64,000 nt of DNA from Paenibacillus sp. DMB20 (GCF_000987955.1 NZ_LAZU01000021.1:1-64000); one strand, 5' to 3'. Numbered from the stretch's first letter, positions 17,806-30,728 are shown. Notes: a model not told the origin generated them from the sequence alone. Translations and numbers: made by a program.

Positions 17806-17822
17806 TGAAAAGGTTGGGGATA

Positions 17823-17855
17823 AAACAGGGACGGAGTCTAACTCCGTCCCTGTTT
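17823..17855. terminator. perfect 15-bp inverted repeat, probable terminator of the lacZ operon
   Basis: AAACAGGGACGGAGT and its exact reverse complement are separated by only CTA, 36 bases beyond the lacZ stop on the minus strand. On the minus strand it is followed by TTATCCCC. It is stronger than needed and GC-rich like REP or palindromic units. Confidence 0.6.
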
Positions 17856-17890
17856 AAGAGTAACAATTCTATCGATTTTGTGATAAATAA

Positions 17891-20878
<2,988 letters not shown>

Positions 20879-20890
20879 TTACCGTTTGAT

Positions 20891-22105
20891 TTATAAAGTG
20901 ACAGGATAAAATTGATCGCTTTCGGAAGACGCTTTGGCCTGCAAACACACAAGAGCGCTGCGGATGCCATCCTTCAGCGGAGCAACGGATTCGGTGGTTT
21001 TACCCTGCATCAGGTGCACAAAATTGCGCATCAATACAATGTCACCGCCGCCATGGCGCGAACCTTTGTCTTCGAGATGCACTGTGGTTACTTTATCACT
21101 CATGTGGTCAAATACTTTGATTTCATTCGTGACGAAATCGAATTCCACGGTGCCTTTGTAGCCGTACAGCCTTGCGCCACGTCGCCCGGCGCCTTTGCGG
21201 GCAAAGAAGTTCTGCGAATACATGGCGTGCATGCCGCTTTCGTATTTCACAATCATGCTGCCGGAGTCTTCGTTTCCGGTGTCTACCGCAAAACCGCAAT
21301 AATCGCTGCGTGGAGTATCATTGCGCAGATTCATGATATTGTAAGTGCTGTCCATGCAGGTTTCCCATTTGTCGCATTCGCTGCAACGCAGGCCGGCCGG
21401 CATATCGCCTTTGTAAATCTGTTTGGACTTCATGGCGCAAACTTTCAAGGGTTCTTCACCCAACAGATAGTTAATGACGTCGATGTCATGCGTTGCCTTT
21501 TGCAGAAAAAGCCCCTTCGAAACGGACTCATCGCGGTACCAGTCATGGAAATATACAAAGCCATAGGTTACATCGTTGAACGCCTGTACATGCTCCACCT
21601 TGCCAATCATGCCACAATCCAGAATGCGCTTTACTTCCTGCACCAGCGGCGTAACGCGCAGCGGGAAGGAGACAACCGTGGGAGCCGTTGCTTTCGCTTC
21701 GCACTCAGCTAACGTTCTCAGATCCTCCATCGAAGTAGCCACAGGTTTTTCCAAAAACAGCGGCAGGTTGCGATTCAGCACCTTTTTAGCAAAATAAGTA
21801 TGCGTGTTGCAGTTCGTACCAACGATCACGCCGTCCAGTTTCTCTTTGTCCAGCATTTCGTCTGCATCCCTATAAAAGTTAATGGTATCCGGATTCATCT
21901 CGCAGCTGCGCATAAATCCGTCGATTTTATCGATTTCCATGTGATGCATCGTTTCTTTGGAGCCGTCTTTTTTCATCAAAGCCCGCACGCGTTCGTGGTT
22001 GGTATCCGCTACTGCTTTGATGCGGACTTCATAAGGCAGCGCGAACAAATCATCCATCAGCATGTCGATCCGCACGCCATATCCGATAATACCAATATTC
22101 AACAT
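20891..22105 (-). CDS. Gfo/Idh/MocA-family NAD(P)-dependent oxidoreductase
   Basis: 404 residues. N-terminal Rossmann fold begins MLNIGIIGYGVR, with DGVIVGTNCNTHTYFA and LFLEKPVATS, the EKP motif that marks the family. The C-terminal alpha/beta domain holds DWYRDES and KATHDIDVINYLLG, which includes the catalytic-type H-x-x-D region. An unusual insert with four cysteines (CSECDKWETCMDS, DYCGF) suggests a metal site; this is seen in a subset of the family. It is 21 bases before lacZ and 15 bases after the unclassified hydrolase, so it is part of the sugar operon. The likely job is oxidation or epimerisation of a released sugar. Confidence 0.85.
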   Translation of the reverse strand: MLNIGIIGYGVRIDMLMDDLFALPYEVRIKAVADTNHERVRALMKKDGSKETMHHMEIDKIDGFMRSCEMNPDTINFYRDADEMLDKEKLDGVIVGTNCNTHTYFAKKVLNRNLPLFLEKPVATSMEDLRTLAECEAKATAPTVVSFPLRVTPLVQEVKRILDCGMIGKVEHVQAFNDVTYGFVYFHDWYRDESVSKGLFLQKATHDIDVINYLLGEEPLKVCAMKSKQIYKGDMPAGLRCSECDKWETCMDSTYNIMNLRNDTPRSDYCGFAVDTGNEDSGSMIVKYESGMHAMYSQNFFARKGAGRRGARLYGYKGTVEFDFVTNEIKVFDHMSDKVTTVHLEDKGSRHGGGDIVLMRNFVHLMQGKTTESVAPLKDGIRSALVCLQAKASSESDQFYPVTL

Positions 22106-22120
22106 AAGAAAATCCTCCTG

Positions 22121-24343
22121 CTATTTTTTTAGTTCAAGTTGTATCCGTTGTCCGGCTGATAGAGGAACGGTTTTCATTTTTTCAAAGTAATTATGCGTCA
22201 CATGTTTGGTGTTTGTACGTTCGTCCGCAAGCAGCGTGACCGTTGTGTCGTATGCGGTAGGATTATGCATTTCGAACAAAACAGAGTCTGCATTCCACTG
22301 CGTAACAAAGCATTCCACATGGTCAAATACCTGCAATGTGCGGCTTGCGAAATCCACATAGACGCCGGGTACTTCCACAAACGTAAGCAGCATGGAAACT
22401 TCCGGCCAGTTGGAGCCATAGAGGAATTCCCCAACGGTTTCCTTACCTTCCCAGTCGCTTGTTTGCACGCGTTCGTTCATATAGCCTGCGGGCAAATATT
22501 TCTTTTCAAGGGTAAGCTCCGGATCTTCTGCCAGAGATACATACTGCGGTAAACTATGTGCAATAGCATGCAGATACCGTAGATATTTTGCATTGCCCGT
22601 AAAGCGAAACAGCCTGAGAAGACTGTTGCCTGAAAGCGTACAAATACCGGGCGCAGAGTGTTTGTTCTGTGCGTTGGCAAACACCGTGCCGCTGCTGTGC
22701 ACGCCGCGTTTAGCCGCGGTACTGTGCGCAGGGAACACAAAGTCATAGCTCATGACCCACGTCATGGCAATCTCGCAGGTAACTTCCGCATAAGAAAGCC
22801 AAATGCTCTCTCTCGTCGTTTCAAACAGCTGCACATAGCTTTCCAGCATGGCGAACGCCGCCTCGCTGTCCGGCGCCTGACAGATTTCTCCAGGACAGCC
22901 GTTCAGCATCCCTTTTTTTACATAGTTGTTGTAATAATAGTCCCCTAGCTGCTCTGCGGCATTGCGGTATTCCGTACACTGAAAATATTCGCTTGCCAGT
23001 GCCAGCGCGCCTACAGCCATACATGCTCCGGCCGAATTGCCTACTACGATTTCTTCCGTAGCCATATCCATAAACTGCCCGATCTGCCCGTATTTTTGGA
23101 ACAGCCGCACAAATGCATCGCAAAGGGCTTTTACGGGCTGCTCAAACTCGATCGTGGAATGGCGGTGATCCGAAAGCCAAAATAGTTGTTTCAGCACGAA
23201 ATAAAGCAAATCGGCATTTTTCCGGACCAACAAAATGGTGTCAGGGTTACTGTCGCCGCCGTCGCCATAAAATCTTCCGTTTCCATACATGCCGAACACC
23301 CAACCGCCGGGATGCTGCAAACGCGAAAAAATAAAGCGGAGCGTAGACAGCGCGCGCTGCCGTGCTTCGGATGAATCTTCCAGCAAGAACGGATAGCTGT
23401 TGATGCCTCCGCCAATCCAGCCAGCCTGCCAACACTGCTGAGGGATGTTCCAGTCGGTTCCTACGGAGTAATATCCTTCTTCCGTAAAGTTCTCCTTTTG
23501 GTATTTTTCTTTGATGCTCGTGTATGCCTTATGAAACGGAACATTATAAAAATGCTTTGGGCTTTCCAATGTTGTTTTCGAACCATTCACCAGTTTGAAA
23601 AAGTCCGGCAAAGATATTTGCTGCCAATGAAAGACACAGAGAGTCAGCGTTAGTAATTCGCCTTGTTTAAACAAAGCGCCGGTATCATGCGAAGGAGCCG
23701 AGACGTCTGGACGAAAGCCTTTTCCGTCGTTTTGGTCCCCAAAAAAATATTGCGTAGTTTCGCGCACGCCCGGAACGGAAAGCACAAAAGCAGCTTGGCA
23801 ATCGGTTTGATTTTCATCGACGGTAAACCCTGTATAATAACTGCCGCATTGGTGCTCTCCCAAGAGAACAGAACCGGATTGGCTGTTAAAATCATAAAAC
23901 CCGCATAAAGGCGATGCCATATCACCCGAAAGCAAAGAGATTTGCGAGTGCGCTTTCTCCACATCCAGATGAGGAATGCTGGTAATGACTTCGGCATCCG
24001 TACATCGGCTGTTTTGGGGAGGCTCATAATAAGGCGGGTAAGGAAGAGGTAAACTTACAAAACGATTGCCATTATAAACCGCACCGGGCATCAACACATA
24101 GTTGCCTTTTTCCCATTGCTCCGTTTCCATGGAAAATGAAAAATTCATCGGATCGGTTGTATCTTCATGAAAAGACAAGGCAATATCCAATCGTTGTCCA
24201 TACGGCAGCGTTTGGGTTGTCATCGAAACACTGCAAGGGTACCGTGAAAAAGCATATTGATTGTTTTCCAGGTTTATAGTGACTTTCTCACAGTCTAATG
24301 CTTCACTGCCGGTAAAAGATTTACACATAAGAGAATAGCGCAT
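22121..24343 (-). CDS. unclassified intracellular alpha/alpha-barrel-like glycan enzyme
   Basis: 740 residues, no signal peptide. The first ~260 residues look beta-rich (LDIALSFHEDT, VLMPGAVYNGNRFVSLPLPYPPY). The rest is helical with repeated aromatic segments (GYYSVGTDWNIPQQCWQAGW, HPGGWVFGMYGNGRFYGDGG, AYAEVTCEIAMTWVMSYDF-like), the pattern of (alpha/alpha)6 glycoside hydrolases or lyases. Conserved-looking acids include those in GTDW and GDGGDSN. I cannot assign a CAZy family. It lies between the binding protein and Gfo dehydrogenase genes in the lacZ operon, so it probably acts on an imported oligosaccharide in the cytoplasm. Confidence 0.65.
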   Translation of the reverse strand: MRYSLMCKSFTGSEALDCEKVTINLENNQYAFSRYPCSVSMTTQTLPYGQRLDIALSFHEDTTDPMNFSFSMETEQWEKGNYVLMPGAVYNGNRFVSLPLPYPPYYEPPQNSRCTDAEVITSIPHLDVEKAHSQISLLSGDMASPLCGFYDFNSQSGSVLLGEHQCGSYYTGFTVDENQTDCQAAFVLSVPGVRETTQYFFGDQNDGKGFRPDVSAPSHDTGALFKQGELLTLTLCVFHWQQISLPDFFKLVNGSKTTLESPKHFYNVPFHKAYTSIKEKYQKENFTEEGYYSVGTDWNIPQQCWQAGWIGGGINSYPFLLEDSSEARQRALSTLRFIFSRLQHPGGWVFGMYGNGRFYGDGGDSNPDTILLVRKNADLLYFVLKQLFWLSDHRHSTIEFEQPVKALCDAFVRLFQKYGQIGQFMDMATEEIVVGNSAGACMAVGALALASEYFQCTEYRNAAEQLGDYYYNNYVKKGMLNGCPGEICQAPDSEAAFAMLESYVQLFETTRESIWLSYAEVTCEIAMTWVMSYDFVFPAHSTAAKRGVHSSGTVFANAQNKHSAPGICTLSGNSLLRLFRFTGNAKYLRYLHAIAHSLPQYVSLAEDPELTLEKKYLPAGYMNERVQTSDWEGKETVGEFLYGSNWPEVSMLLTFVEVPGVYVDFASRTLQVFDHVECFVTQWNADSVLFEMHNPTAYDTTVTLLADERTNTKHVTHNYFEKMKTVPLSAGQRIQLELKK

Positions 24344-24430
24344 ATCGAATTCCTCTCTATTAAGCTTATTAAAATAGAAATCCGGTGTACGATATAAAGC
24401 AATACACCGGATTTCACAAATGAACCGAGA

Positions 24431-26014
24431 TTATTTGTTTGCTTTCCAGGCGTCATATTGGGCCTGTTTTTCTGCGATGATGTCGTCCACGCCGGCCGTT
24501 TTCAGGCGCTTGAGGAATTCAGGCAATGCTTTAGCAGGATCCACGGAACCGGAACTGAGAGCCGGAATGATCTCCGTGGTTACTGCAGAGCAGTTTGCAA
24601 CCTGAGTTTTCACAGGAGTCGGATCGAAAACGAAGCCCGTTAGCGGCGAGATCTCTGCCGTTTTGTCTGTTTCATAGACAAATTTTTGGGTTTCTTTTTG
24701 GGTTTCGCCATCTTTGTTTTTATCATATGGAGCACGGTTGAAAGTTGGGCTGTAAGATTGACCGATTTGCCATTCGTTAAAGTTGAAATTATATTTGCCT
24801 TCAATCATAGTGAACTTGCCGTTGTCATCGTATTTGTAGTCAACGCCTTCTTCACCAAGCGTAATCAGCTTGTACAGGTCATCGTTGGTGTTAAGCAGCT
24901 CAACCAGCTGCAAAGCTTTTTCAATGTGTTTTGAATCGGCATTGATTGCAATGGCAGCAGTGGAAGCGGCACCTGCAGGAATCATCGTGCGAGTGGTGGA
25001 TACGGATACAGCAGGGCCGTTTCCGGCGTTTTTAGTCATGGACATGTTGCTTGTATCAGGGTTGCCTGGATAGTCAATGCTGTCAGGCCAGCCGTAGATT
25101 TTCTCAGCGACAAATTTTCCTGCTTTACGGTCAGGAGTAGTATCTTTTACCGTTGCGCCATCCTTGCGAACATAACCTTTGACGTACCAGTCGCGCATAA
25201 TTTCAGTGAACTTCGCAAATTCTTCAGTCTCATACTGGTTGATGACTTTATCCGGATTATCGAGGTTAATCCAGCCAGGGATGCTCATATCGCCAACAGC
25301 TTCCATATTCCAGAAGAGCGGGTCGTTTGCGAACAAGCTGTAAGTAGAGCTGGTTTCAAAACCGATCATGTCAGGATGTTTTTCGAGCGCAGCGCCAAGG
25401 AAAGGTCCCATCATTTCGAGTGCTTCAATGGTCGGCTTGCCTTTTACGGCTTTCCAGTCAAAGCCCGTTTCTTCCACAAGGTCTTTGCGGAACGCAAAGC
25501 CGTTGCGCTTGGCGGAGCCCCACTGCTGATAGTTAACAATTCCATAGATGCGGTCTTTAACTTTAACGCCTTCCCATAGGCCTTTAGGGATACGGGAATA
25601 AGTTTCAGGCGCATGTTTAGGAAGGAGGTCCGTCAGGTCAGCATAAGCACCTTTGGCGGCGTTTTCAAAGAAGTTAATGCCGCCCCAGCTTGCGGTGAAA
25701 GCAAGATCCCAGTCGTCGCCGGAATTGATCATCAGATTCATTTTGTCGGCATAAGTGCTGCTGTCTACCAGAATCAGATTCAGTTTTGCGTTGATTTCTT
25801 TGCCAATGATTTCGTTAGCTTTCTTCATGACGCGGTCAAACTCATTGACAGGGCTGTTCATCATGTAGAAGGTGAGCTCTACCGTTTCTTCATTACTCGA
25901 AGCAGGGTTCTTGTCAGGATCACCGGCAGAGCTTGTCTCTTTCTGCCCGCAGCCGGTCAGCAGCACGGTAAACAGCATCGTTACGGACAACAGAATCGCA
26001 GAGAATCTTTTCAT
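24431..26014 (-). CDS. extracellular sugar-binding lipoprotein, LplA type
   Basis: 527 residues. Signal peptide MKRFSAILLSVTMLFTVLL with lipobox LLTGCGQ (~18-22), followed by a low-complexity linker (KETSSAGDPDKNPASSNE). The mature part has the family 1 solute-binding layout of long Paenibacillus/Bacillus LplA proteins (DLTDLLPKHAPETY, GIVNYQQWGSAKRNGFAFRKDL, LQLVELLNTNDDLYKLI). It follows two permease genes on the same strand, the usual LplABC set that relies on a shared MsmX-like ATPase elsewhere. The imported sugar is likely a beta-galactoside-containing oligosaccharide, inferred from lacZ downstream. Confidence 0.9.
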   Translation of the reverse strand: MKRFSAILLSVTMLFTVLLTGCGQKETSSAGDPDKNPASSNEETVELTFYMMNSPVNEFDRVMKKANEIIGKEINAKLNLILVDSSTYADKMNLMINSGDDWDLAFTASWGGINFFENAAKGAYADLTDLLPKHAPETYSRIPKGLWEGVKVKDRIYGIVNYQQWGSAKRNGFAFRKDLVEETGFDWKAVKGKPTIEALEMMGPFLGAALEKHPDMIGFETSSTYSLFANDPLFWNMEAVGDMSIPGWINLDNPDKVINQYETEEFAKFTEIMRDWYVKGYVRKDGATVKDTTPDRKAGKFVAEKIYGWPDSIDYPGNPDTSNMSMTKNAGNGPAVSVSTTRTMIPAGAASTAAIAINADSKHIEKALQLVELLNTNDDLYKLITLGEEGVDYKYDDNGKFTMIEGKYNFNFNEWQIGQSYSPTFNRAPYDKNKDGETQKETQKFVYETDKTAEISPLTGFVFDPTPVKTQVANCSAVTTEIIPALSSGSVDPAKALPEFLKRLKTAGVDDIIAEKQAQYDAWKANK

Positions 26015-26065
26015 TGTCGTTCCCCCTGAAATTTATTTAATTTTCCGGTTGGTTTCCCGGTAAAA

Positions 26066-26953
26066 TTACTCTTTTACGGCGCCTATTGTCAAACCTTTTT
26101 CAAAGTACTTCTGCAGTAAAGGATACAGCAAAATAATCGGACCGATGGCGAGTACGCAGGTTGCCATGCGCGCGCCTTCACTAGGCAGCATGCCAATAGC
26201 TGATTCCATCGACTGCGAAGCTTGAGCGTTCGACTGCAAATATCCAATATTGTTCATTAAAGATTGGAGCAGATATTGCAGGGGACGCAGTTTCGGCGAT
26301 TCGATGTACAATGAGGCGGTCATCCAATCATTCCAGTATGCAATGGCTACAAACAAACCGATGGTCGCCAGCGATGGTTTGGACAGCGGTAACGCAATCC
26401 GGAAAAAAGTACGGATTTCACCCGATCCGTCTATTCGCGCTGACTCAATTAATGAATCCGGAATCGTGCGGAAGAAGTTTTTCATAATCAGCACGTTAAC
26501 CGTCGACACCAGATAGACGATAATCAGCACCCAGATGGTGTCCTTCAGATGCAGAATTTGCGTTAGCAAAATATACTGCGGAACGAGACCTCCGTTAAAC
26601 AGAACCGGAAGATACACAAAGAAAGTGAGCGCTCTGCGGTGAGTTACTTCGGGACGTGTCAGCGAATACGACAGCATGGAAGTAATCAGCAGATGCAAAA
26701 GTGTGCCAACAACAGTCACAAAAATCGTAACGGCATATGCATTTAGAATAGAGCCCGCTCCGCTGAATACATACTGGTAAGCTGCCGTGCTGAACTCTTT
26801 GGGCCAGAAGCGATATCCGTCAAGCATCAACGATTGCTCGTCCGTAAACGATATGGATACAACCAAAAGCAGCGGAAGGATGCAGGCAAGGCTCATTGCA
26901 ATGAAAATAAGATGAATCGTCATTTTTGAAAAATGCAGCTTTCTCAGAAGCAT
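26066..26953 (-). CDS. carbohydrate ABC transporter permease, LplC/YtcP type
   Basis: Start taken at the ATG at 26953 (MLLRKLHFSKMTI), since the GGGAGGG just upstream would be inside the longer frame from 26968. About 295 residues with six membrane helices. The EAA loop reads ESARIDGSGEIRTFFRIALPLSKPSLAT (its core ARIDGSGEIRTFF is the ATPase contact), and the ending QKYFEKGLTIGAVKE is typical of this family. It partners with the LplB-type permease upstream and the binding protein downstream. Confidence 0.9.
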   Translation of the reverse strand: MLLRKLHFSKMTIHLIFIAMSLACILPLLLVVSISFTDEQSLMLDGYRFWPKEFSTAAYQYVFSGAGSILNAYAVTIFVTVVGTLLHLLITSMLSYSLTRPEVTHRRALTFFVYLPVLFNGGLVPQYILLTQILHLKDTIWVLIIVYLVSTVNVLIMKNFFRTIPDSLIESARIDGSGEIRTFFRIALPLSKPSLATIGLFVAIAYWNDWMTASLYIESPKLRPLQYLLQSLMNNIGYLQSNAQASQSMESAIGMLPSEGARMATCVLAIGPIILLYPLLQKYFEKGLTIGAVKE

Positions 26954-26968
26954 GTATTTCCCTCCCAA

Positions 26969-27165
26969 GTAGAAACGGCTTTACGTCTCTTTTCAAAGAC
27001 AGCATCCGTCTCTGCAGATCGGTCAGAAAAGACAAATTCCAACCTTTCTGAAGATATCAGAAAGTATAAACTTCGCGGAGTCGGCTTCCTGATATCGCAA
27101 GAAAAACTTCTGCTAAATGCGGTCTGTCTTCTTAGAGGTACGTCGATAGACGTTTTTCTTATCGA
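26969..27165 (-). other. gap between the two permease genes
   Basis: About 200 bases separate lplB-like and lplC-like genes, unusually long for this operon type. No coding signal; some short inverted repeats (GAAGATATCAGAAAG / CTTCCTGATATCGC). It could hold an internal promoter or processing site. Confidence 0.3.
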
Positions 27166-28131
27166 TTAGAATAGTGCGCTGTCGGGATCTTTCTTTTTTA
27201 TGATGTAGTTGGAGATCAACACAAGGAAGAAACCAACTACCGCTTGATATAAACCGATTGCCGACGCCATGCCGTAATCATTGACCTTTTTCAGCGACCG
27301 GAATACAAGTGTGTCGATAACGTCTGTTGTTGGGTAAAGAGCACCTGCATCATTCGGAAGCGTGTAGAATCCGTTCCAGTCGCCTAGACCGCCATTGAAT
27401 AATTTACCTACCCATAGCAGCGAAAGCACAATGATGGTCGGTTGCAAAAGCGGCAATGTAATATGTTTAATTCGTTGCCACTTCGAAGCGCCGTCCAATT
27501 GGGCCGCTTCATAGTAATCGGGGTTAATTCCGGCAATCGCCGCCACATATAGCACCGAATAGTAACCGACATTCTTCCATAGATAGGCAATCGGCATGAT
27601 GATGCGCCAGTAAGACGGCTCACTGTACCAGTAAATGGCTTCCCCGCCGTTTTCGGTAATCATGCTGTTGACAATGCCGCGGTCAACACTCAACAGGCTG
27701 AAGAGAATGTACTGGATGACAATCCAAGAGAGGAAAGTTGGCAGCAAAATGGAGCCTTTATAGGTAGCAGAAACAAATTTGTTTTTTACTTCGCTTAATA
27801 GAATAGCCAGTGCCAATGCGCAAAGCGTAACGGTAACGGCTTCTAGTAGATTGTAAAAAAGCGTATTGAAGGAAACGGTTCTCGCTGCGTCGGATTTAAA
27901 GAAAAATTCAAAGTTTTTGAACAGCGGATCCATCCATGGACTTCCGAGAATGCCATCGCGTGCATTGTAATCTTTGAAGGCAATGAGAACGCCGGCCATC
28001 GGGATATAAAATAAAATCGTAATAAAGATTAATCCCGGTGCCATCATGAAATAGAAAGGTACCTGACGGCGCGCGCTGCGCAATGTTCTGTAGGATTTGC
28101 CCTTGCGAGACGGATTTGTAATCGTCTTCAT
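27166..28131 (-). CDS. carbohydrate ABC transporter permease, LplB type
   Basis: 321 residues, ATG behind AGGGGTGA. Six membrane helices and the EAA loop YEAAQLDGASKWQRIKHITLP are present, as in LplB/UgpA-type permeases. It is the first gene of the minus-strand operon that runs through lplC, the binding protein, unclassified hydrolase, Gfo dehydrogenase and lacZ. A large AraC-type regulator is divergent from it (28359), which suggests local control. Confidence 0.92.
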   Translation of the reverse strand: MKTITNPSRKGKSYRTLRSARRQVPFYFMMAPGLIFITILFYIPMAGVLIAFKDYNARDGILGSPWMDPLFKNFEFFFKSDAARTVSFNTLFYNLLEAVTVTLCALALAILLSEVKNKFVSATYKGSILLPTFLSWIVIQYILFSLLSVDRGIVNSMITENGGEAIYWYSEPSYWRIIMPIAYLWKNVGYYSVLYVAAIAGINPDYYEAAQLDGASKWQRIKHITLPLLQPTIIVLSLLWVGKLFNGGLGDWNGFYTLPNDAGALYPTTDVIDTLVFRSLKKVNDYGMASAIGLYQAVVGFFLVLISNYIIKKKDPDSALF

Positions 28132-28284
28132 TTATTTCACCCCTTTTCTTTGCAGCATTTGTACGTCTGCCATCATTGTAGTAAGGGGGATTTTCTTGCT
28201 CAACAAACAAATATGTTGATCTTTTTGTTTTTCAACACAAGGCATCTCTAAAAACTAACGATTTCTACAAAGAGTTATAAATCG

Positions 28285-28313
28285 TTGAGGCACATTTTAT
28301 TTGACACTATAAT
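28285..28313 (+). promoter_or_regulatory. sigma-A promoter of the AraC regulator gene
   Basis: TTGAGG, exactly 17 bases, then consensus TATAAT at 28308-28313, 46 bases before the ATG. Confidence 0.65.
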
Positions 28314-28358
28314 AAAAATTGGAATCATACCAGGAAGTCGCATGATTAGGAGGTCGCA

Positions 28359-30728
28359 ATGAAGCTCTCATATAAGACCCAAAACCGCAGTACAAGCTTT
28401 CTACGCAAAGCTTTTTTTTCTTTTTTGATTATCACGATCATCATCACTGTATTACTTACGACTTTTTTGACGTTTACTTATTTGCGCACTACGAATGCAT
28501 TGATTAGCCGCTATAACGACAAACTGATTGCGCAGTCGAATTATAGCATTACCTATCTTGACGAGACCGCAAAAAAATTAGGCAATGCTCTGTACAGCGA
28601 CAAAGATATCATCCAATTTTTAAATATGAAGGAAAGTGATGAGCGCGTAGCGCTTTTAGCAAGCAAGGTCATCGACAAGCACTTTCTGACACTGAAAGAT
28701 ATCGACAGTGTGTATCTTTACAATGCGGGGTTGGATTTGTTTTACTCCTCACGGAGCGGCGAACGTCGATCAGCATCCGCATTTTCAGATCAGGCGATTG
28801 CAAAGTTGTTAACCGACAAAAAATTTGTGGCTGACTATCGTGGCCGCCCGATTGCGGCATCTGTAGATGAAGCAACACAATCGGCAAATGTATGCTCATA
28901 TATATTATTTGAACCTGGCGCCACTGCATCCGGCTTGAAAAATGCCGTTGTTGTCAACATTCGAACGAAAGCGCTTACGGAATCGATCCAAGCCATTAAT
29001 AGTAGTGATCCTGTACCGGAAACGTCTTTTTTAGTGGTTGACGCAAACGGTTCTATCTTAAGTATGGCACTCTCGCCGGAGTTCGGACATGACATGAGCG
29101 AAGTGCGAGCATTAAGCCGGAAAGCGCAGAAGCTGGACGGCAGCATCAATCAGGTGCAAAAAATGGACGGGATCAGTTACCTTGTTTCGAGCAGCAAAAG
29201 CAATGCAAACAACTGGTACATCATGGGCGTTACGCCCGTCAAAAAAATTTTTAAGGATGTAATTACTGCATCGATTATGTCTGCAGGGATAGTCGTAGCC
29301 GTATTCATTTTTTGCGCGGTCATTTGTCTGTTATTGGCACGCAGGCTGAACAATCCTATTCAAGCAATGACGAAAATTATAAACGGGGAAGCTCCAGAAA
29401 AAAGTAATTCACTTGTGTCTGGAACGGAAGAGTTTCGAGTTATTCTGTCTGTATTTGAATCCATGAAGGAGCAAAATCTGCAGCTCGATAAAATCATGCG
29501 CGAAACAGGATATGCTGCCAAACAAGATTTTCTAAATGCTCTGTTAAGCGAAAGTACAACGTACTCAATGCAAACCGTACGGGAAAAACTGCATGACTTG
29601 CATCTGGATTATATCGCCTCCAATCAGCTGTGCATGTGCCTTTTTAAAATTGACAATTACAGTAAGTTTATGACCGTAAATAGCCAGAAGGAACGTTGGG
29701 CATTGCGCTACGCGATTGTGAATATCGCGACAGAGATCGCTGAGAATTACGGCAATTGCGAAATTTTCAGTTGTGATTCCGATAAATTTGTGATGCTTAT
29801 TGACTGTGACGCCGTATCGCAATATAAGGTGCTGCAGGATAAAGTAGAACGTTTTTTAAGCGAAATACAATGGAATACGCAAAAGTATATTCATATTTCG
29901 CTGTCTATGGCCTACAGCACGATGTTCCAGGGACTGGAACATTTGCCCAGCATGTATAACAATATGAAGGGCTCGATTCTTTTGAAAATGCGCTATGGCC
30001 ATGGTTGCATCATCACTCCTTACATGATGGATGAAATCAATACCGATGAATTCCACGTTTCAGTCAAAAAGGAGGAACAGCTGATCGAAAAAGTGCTGGA
30101 GGGTGACTATGAAGAAGCTAGCAGGATCTATCAGTCCATTAGTAAACTACTGTATCAATATACTTACAATGAGATTTTGTTCTGCATTGTACATTTGATT
30201 TACAGAATCTATTCGGGCGTGCTCAGTAAAGTGCCGGCCATAAAGGACAATCAGGATCTAACTCTGCAGGAGTTTTTGCAAAATATACAACATGCAGAAG
30301 TGGGTTCAGATATTGATCTTTTGATGAATGCGTTTTTACAAAAGCTCAGCCATAAGGTAACAGCGATCAAAAACACATCCAATAGCAATGACCTTCTGAT
30401 GCAGCGCATTATCGGAATGGTGGAACAGGAATATTCCAACACCGAATTGTGCCTCAGTTCCATTGCCGAAAAATTGCGCTTATCACCGAACTATGTCGGC
30501 CATTTGTTCAAAGCGGCACGCGGGCAGTCGATTGCGCAATACATTTTTGACTTCCGCATGCAAAAGCTGGACGAATATATGCGCAACACCAAACTGCCTT
30601 TGTCGACCATAATCGAAAAGGTTGGCCTTGAAAAGAACAATTATTTTTACACGAGGTTTAAAAAGCATTTTGGCATGTCCCTCAGTGAGTACAAGATGCA
30701 GCTTGGACAAGAACTCGATGTTGATTAA
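28359..30728 (+). CDS. membrane-anchored AraC-family transcription regulator with extracytoplasmic sensor
   Basis: 789 residues. Transmembrane helix at ~18-45 (FFSFLIITIIITVLLTTFL), an extracytoplasmic sensor of ~250 residues, a second helix near 305-330 (AGIVVAVFIFCAVICLLLA) followed by a HAMP-like segment. A cytoplasmic linker region leads to a C-terminal double helix-turn-helix (IAEKLRLSPNYVGHLFKAARGQS..., TIIEKVGLEKNNYFYTRFKKHFGMSLSEYK). This is the usual regulator of Paenibacillus LplABC operons. It is divergent from the lplB-like gene and probably activates that operon when it senses sugar or loaded binding protein. Confidence 0.9.
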   Translation: MKLSYKTQNRSTSFLRKAFFSFLIITIIITVLLTTFLTFTYLRTTNALISRYNDKLIAQSNYSITYLDETAKKLGNALYSDKDIIQFLNMKESDERVALLASKVIDKHFLTLKDIDSVYLYNAGLDLFYSSRSGERRSASAFSDQAIAKLLTDKKFVADYRGRPIAASVDEATQSANVCSYILFEPGATASGLKNAVVVNIRTKALTESIQAINSSDPVPETSFLVVDANGSILSMALSPEFGHDMSEVRALSRKAQKLDGSINQVQKMDGISYLVSSSKSNANNWYIMGVTPVKKIFKDVITASIMSAGIVVAVFIFCAVICLLLARRLNNPIQAMTKIINGEAPEKSNSLVSGTEEFRVILSVFESMKEQNLQLDKIMRETGYAAKQDFLNALLSESTTYSMQTVREKLHDLHLDYIASNQLCMCLFKIDNYSKFMTVNSQKERWALRYAIVNIATEIAENYGNCEIFSCDSDKFVMLIDCDAVSQYKVLQDKVERFLSEIQWNTQKYIHISLSMAYSTMFQGLEHLPSMYNNMKGSILLKMRYGHGCIITPYMMDEINTDEFHVSVKKEEQLIEKVLEGDYEEASRIYQSISKLLYQYTYNEILFCIVHLIYRIYSGVLSKVPAIKDNQDLTLQEFLQNIQHAEVGSDIDLLMNAFLQKLSHKVTAIKNTSNSNDLLMQRIIGMVEQEYSNTELCLSSIAEKLRLSPNYVGHLFKAARGQSIAQYIFDFRMQKLDEYMRNTKLPLSTIIEKVGLEKNNYFYTRFKKHFGMSLSEYKMQLGQELDVD

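Noticed and set aside
20912..21712. 266-residue plus-strand reading frame
   Set aside because: Antisense shadow of the Gfo/Idh/MocA dehydrogenase, no start signals.
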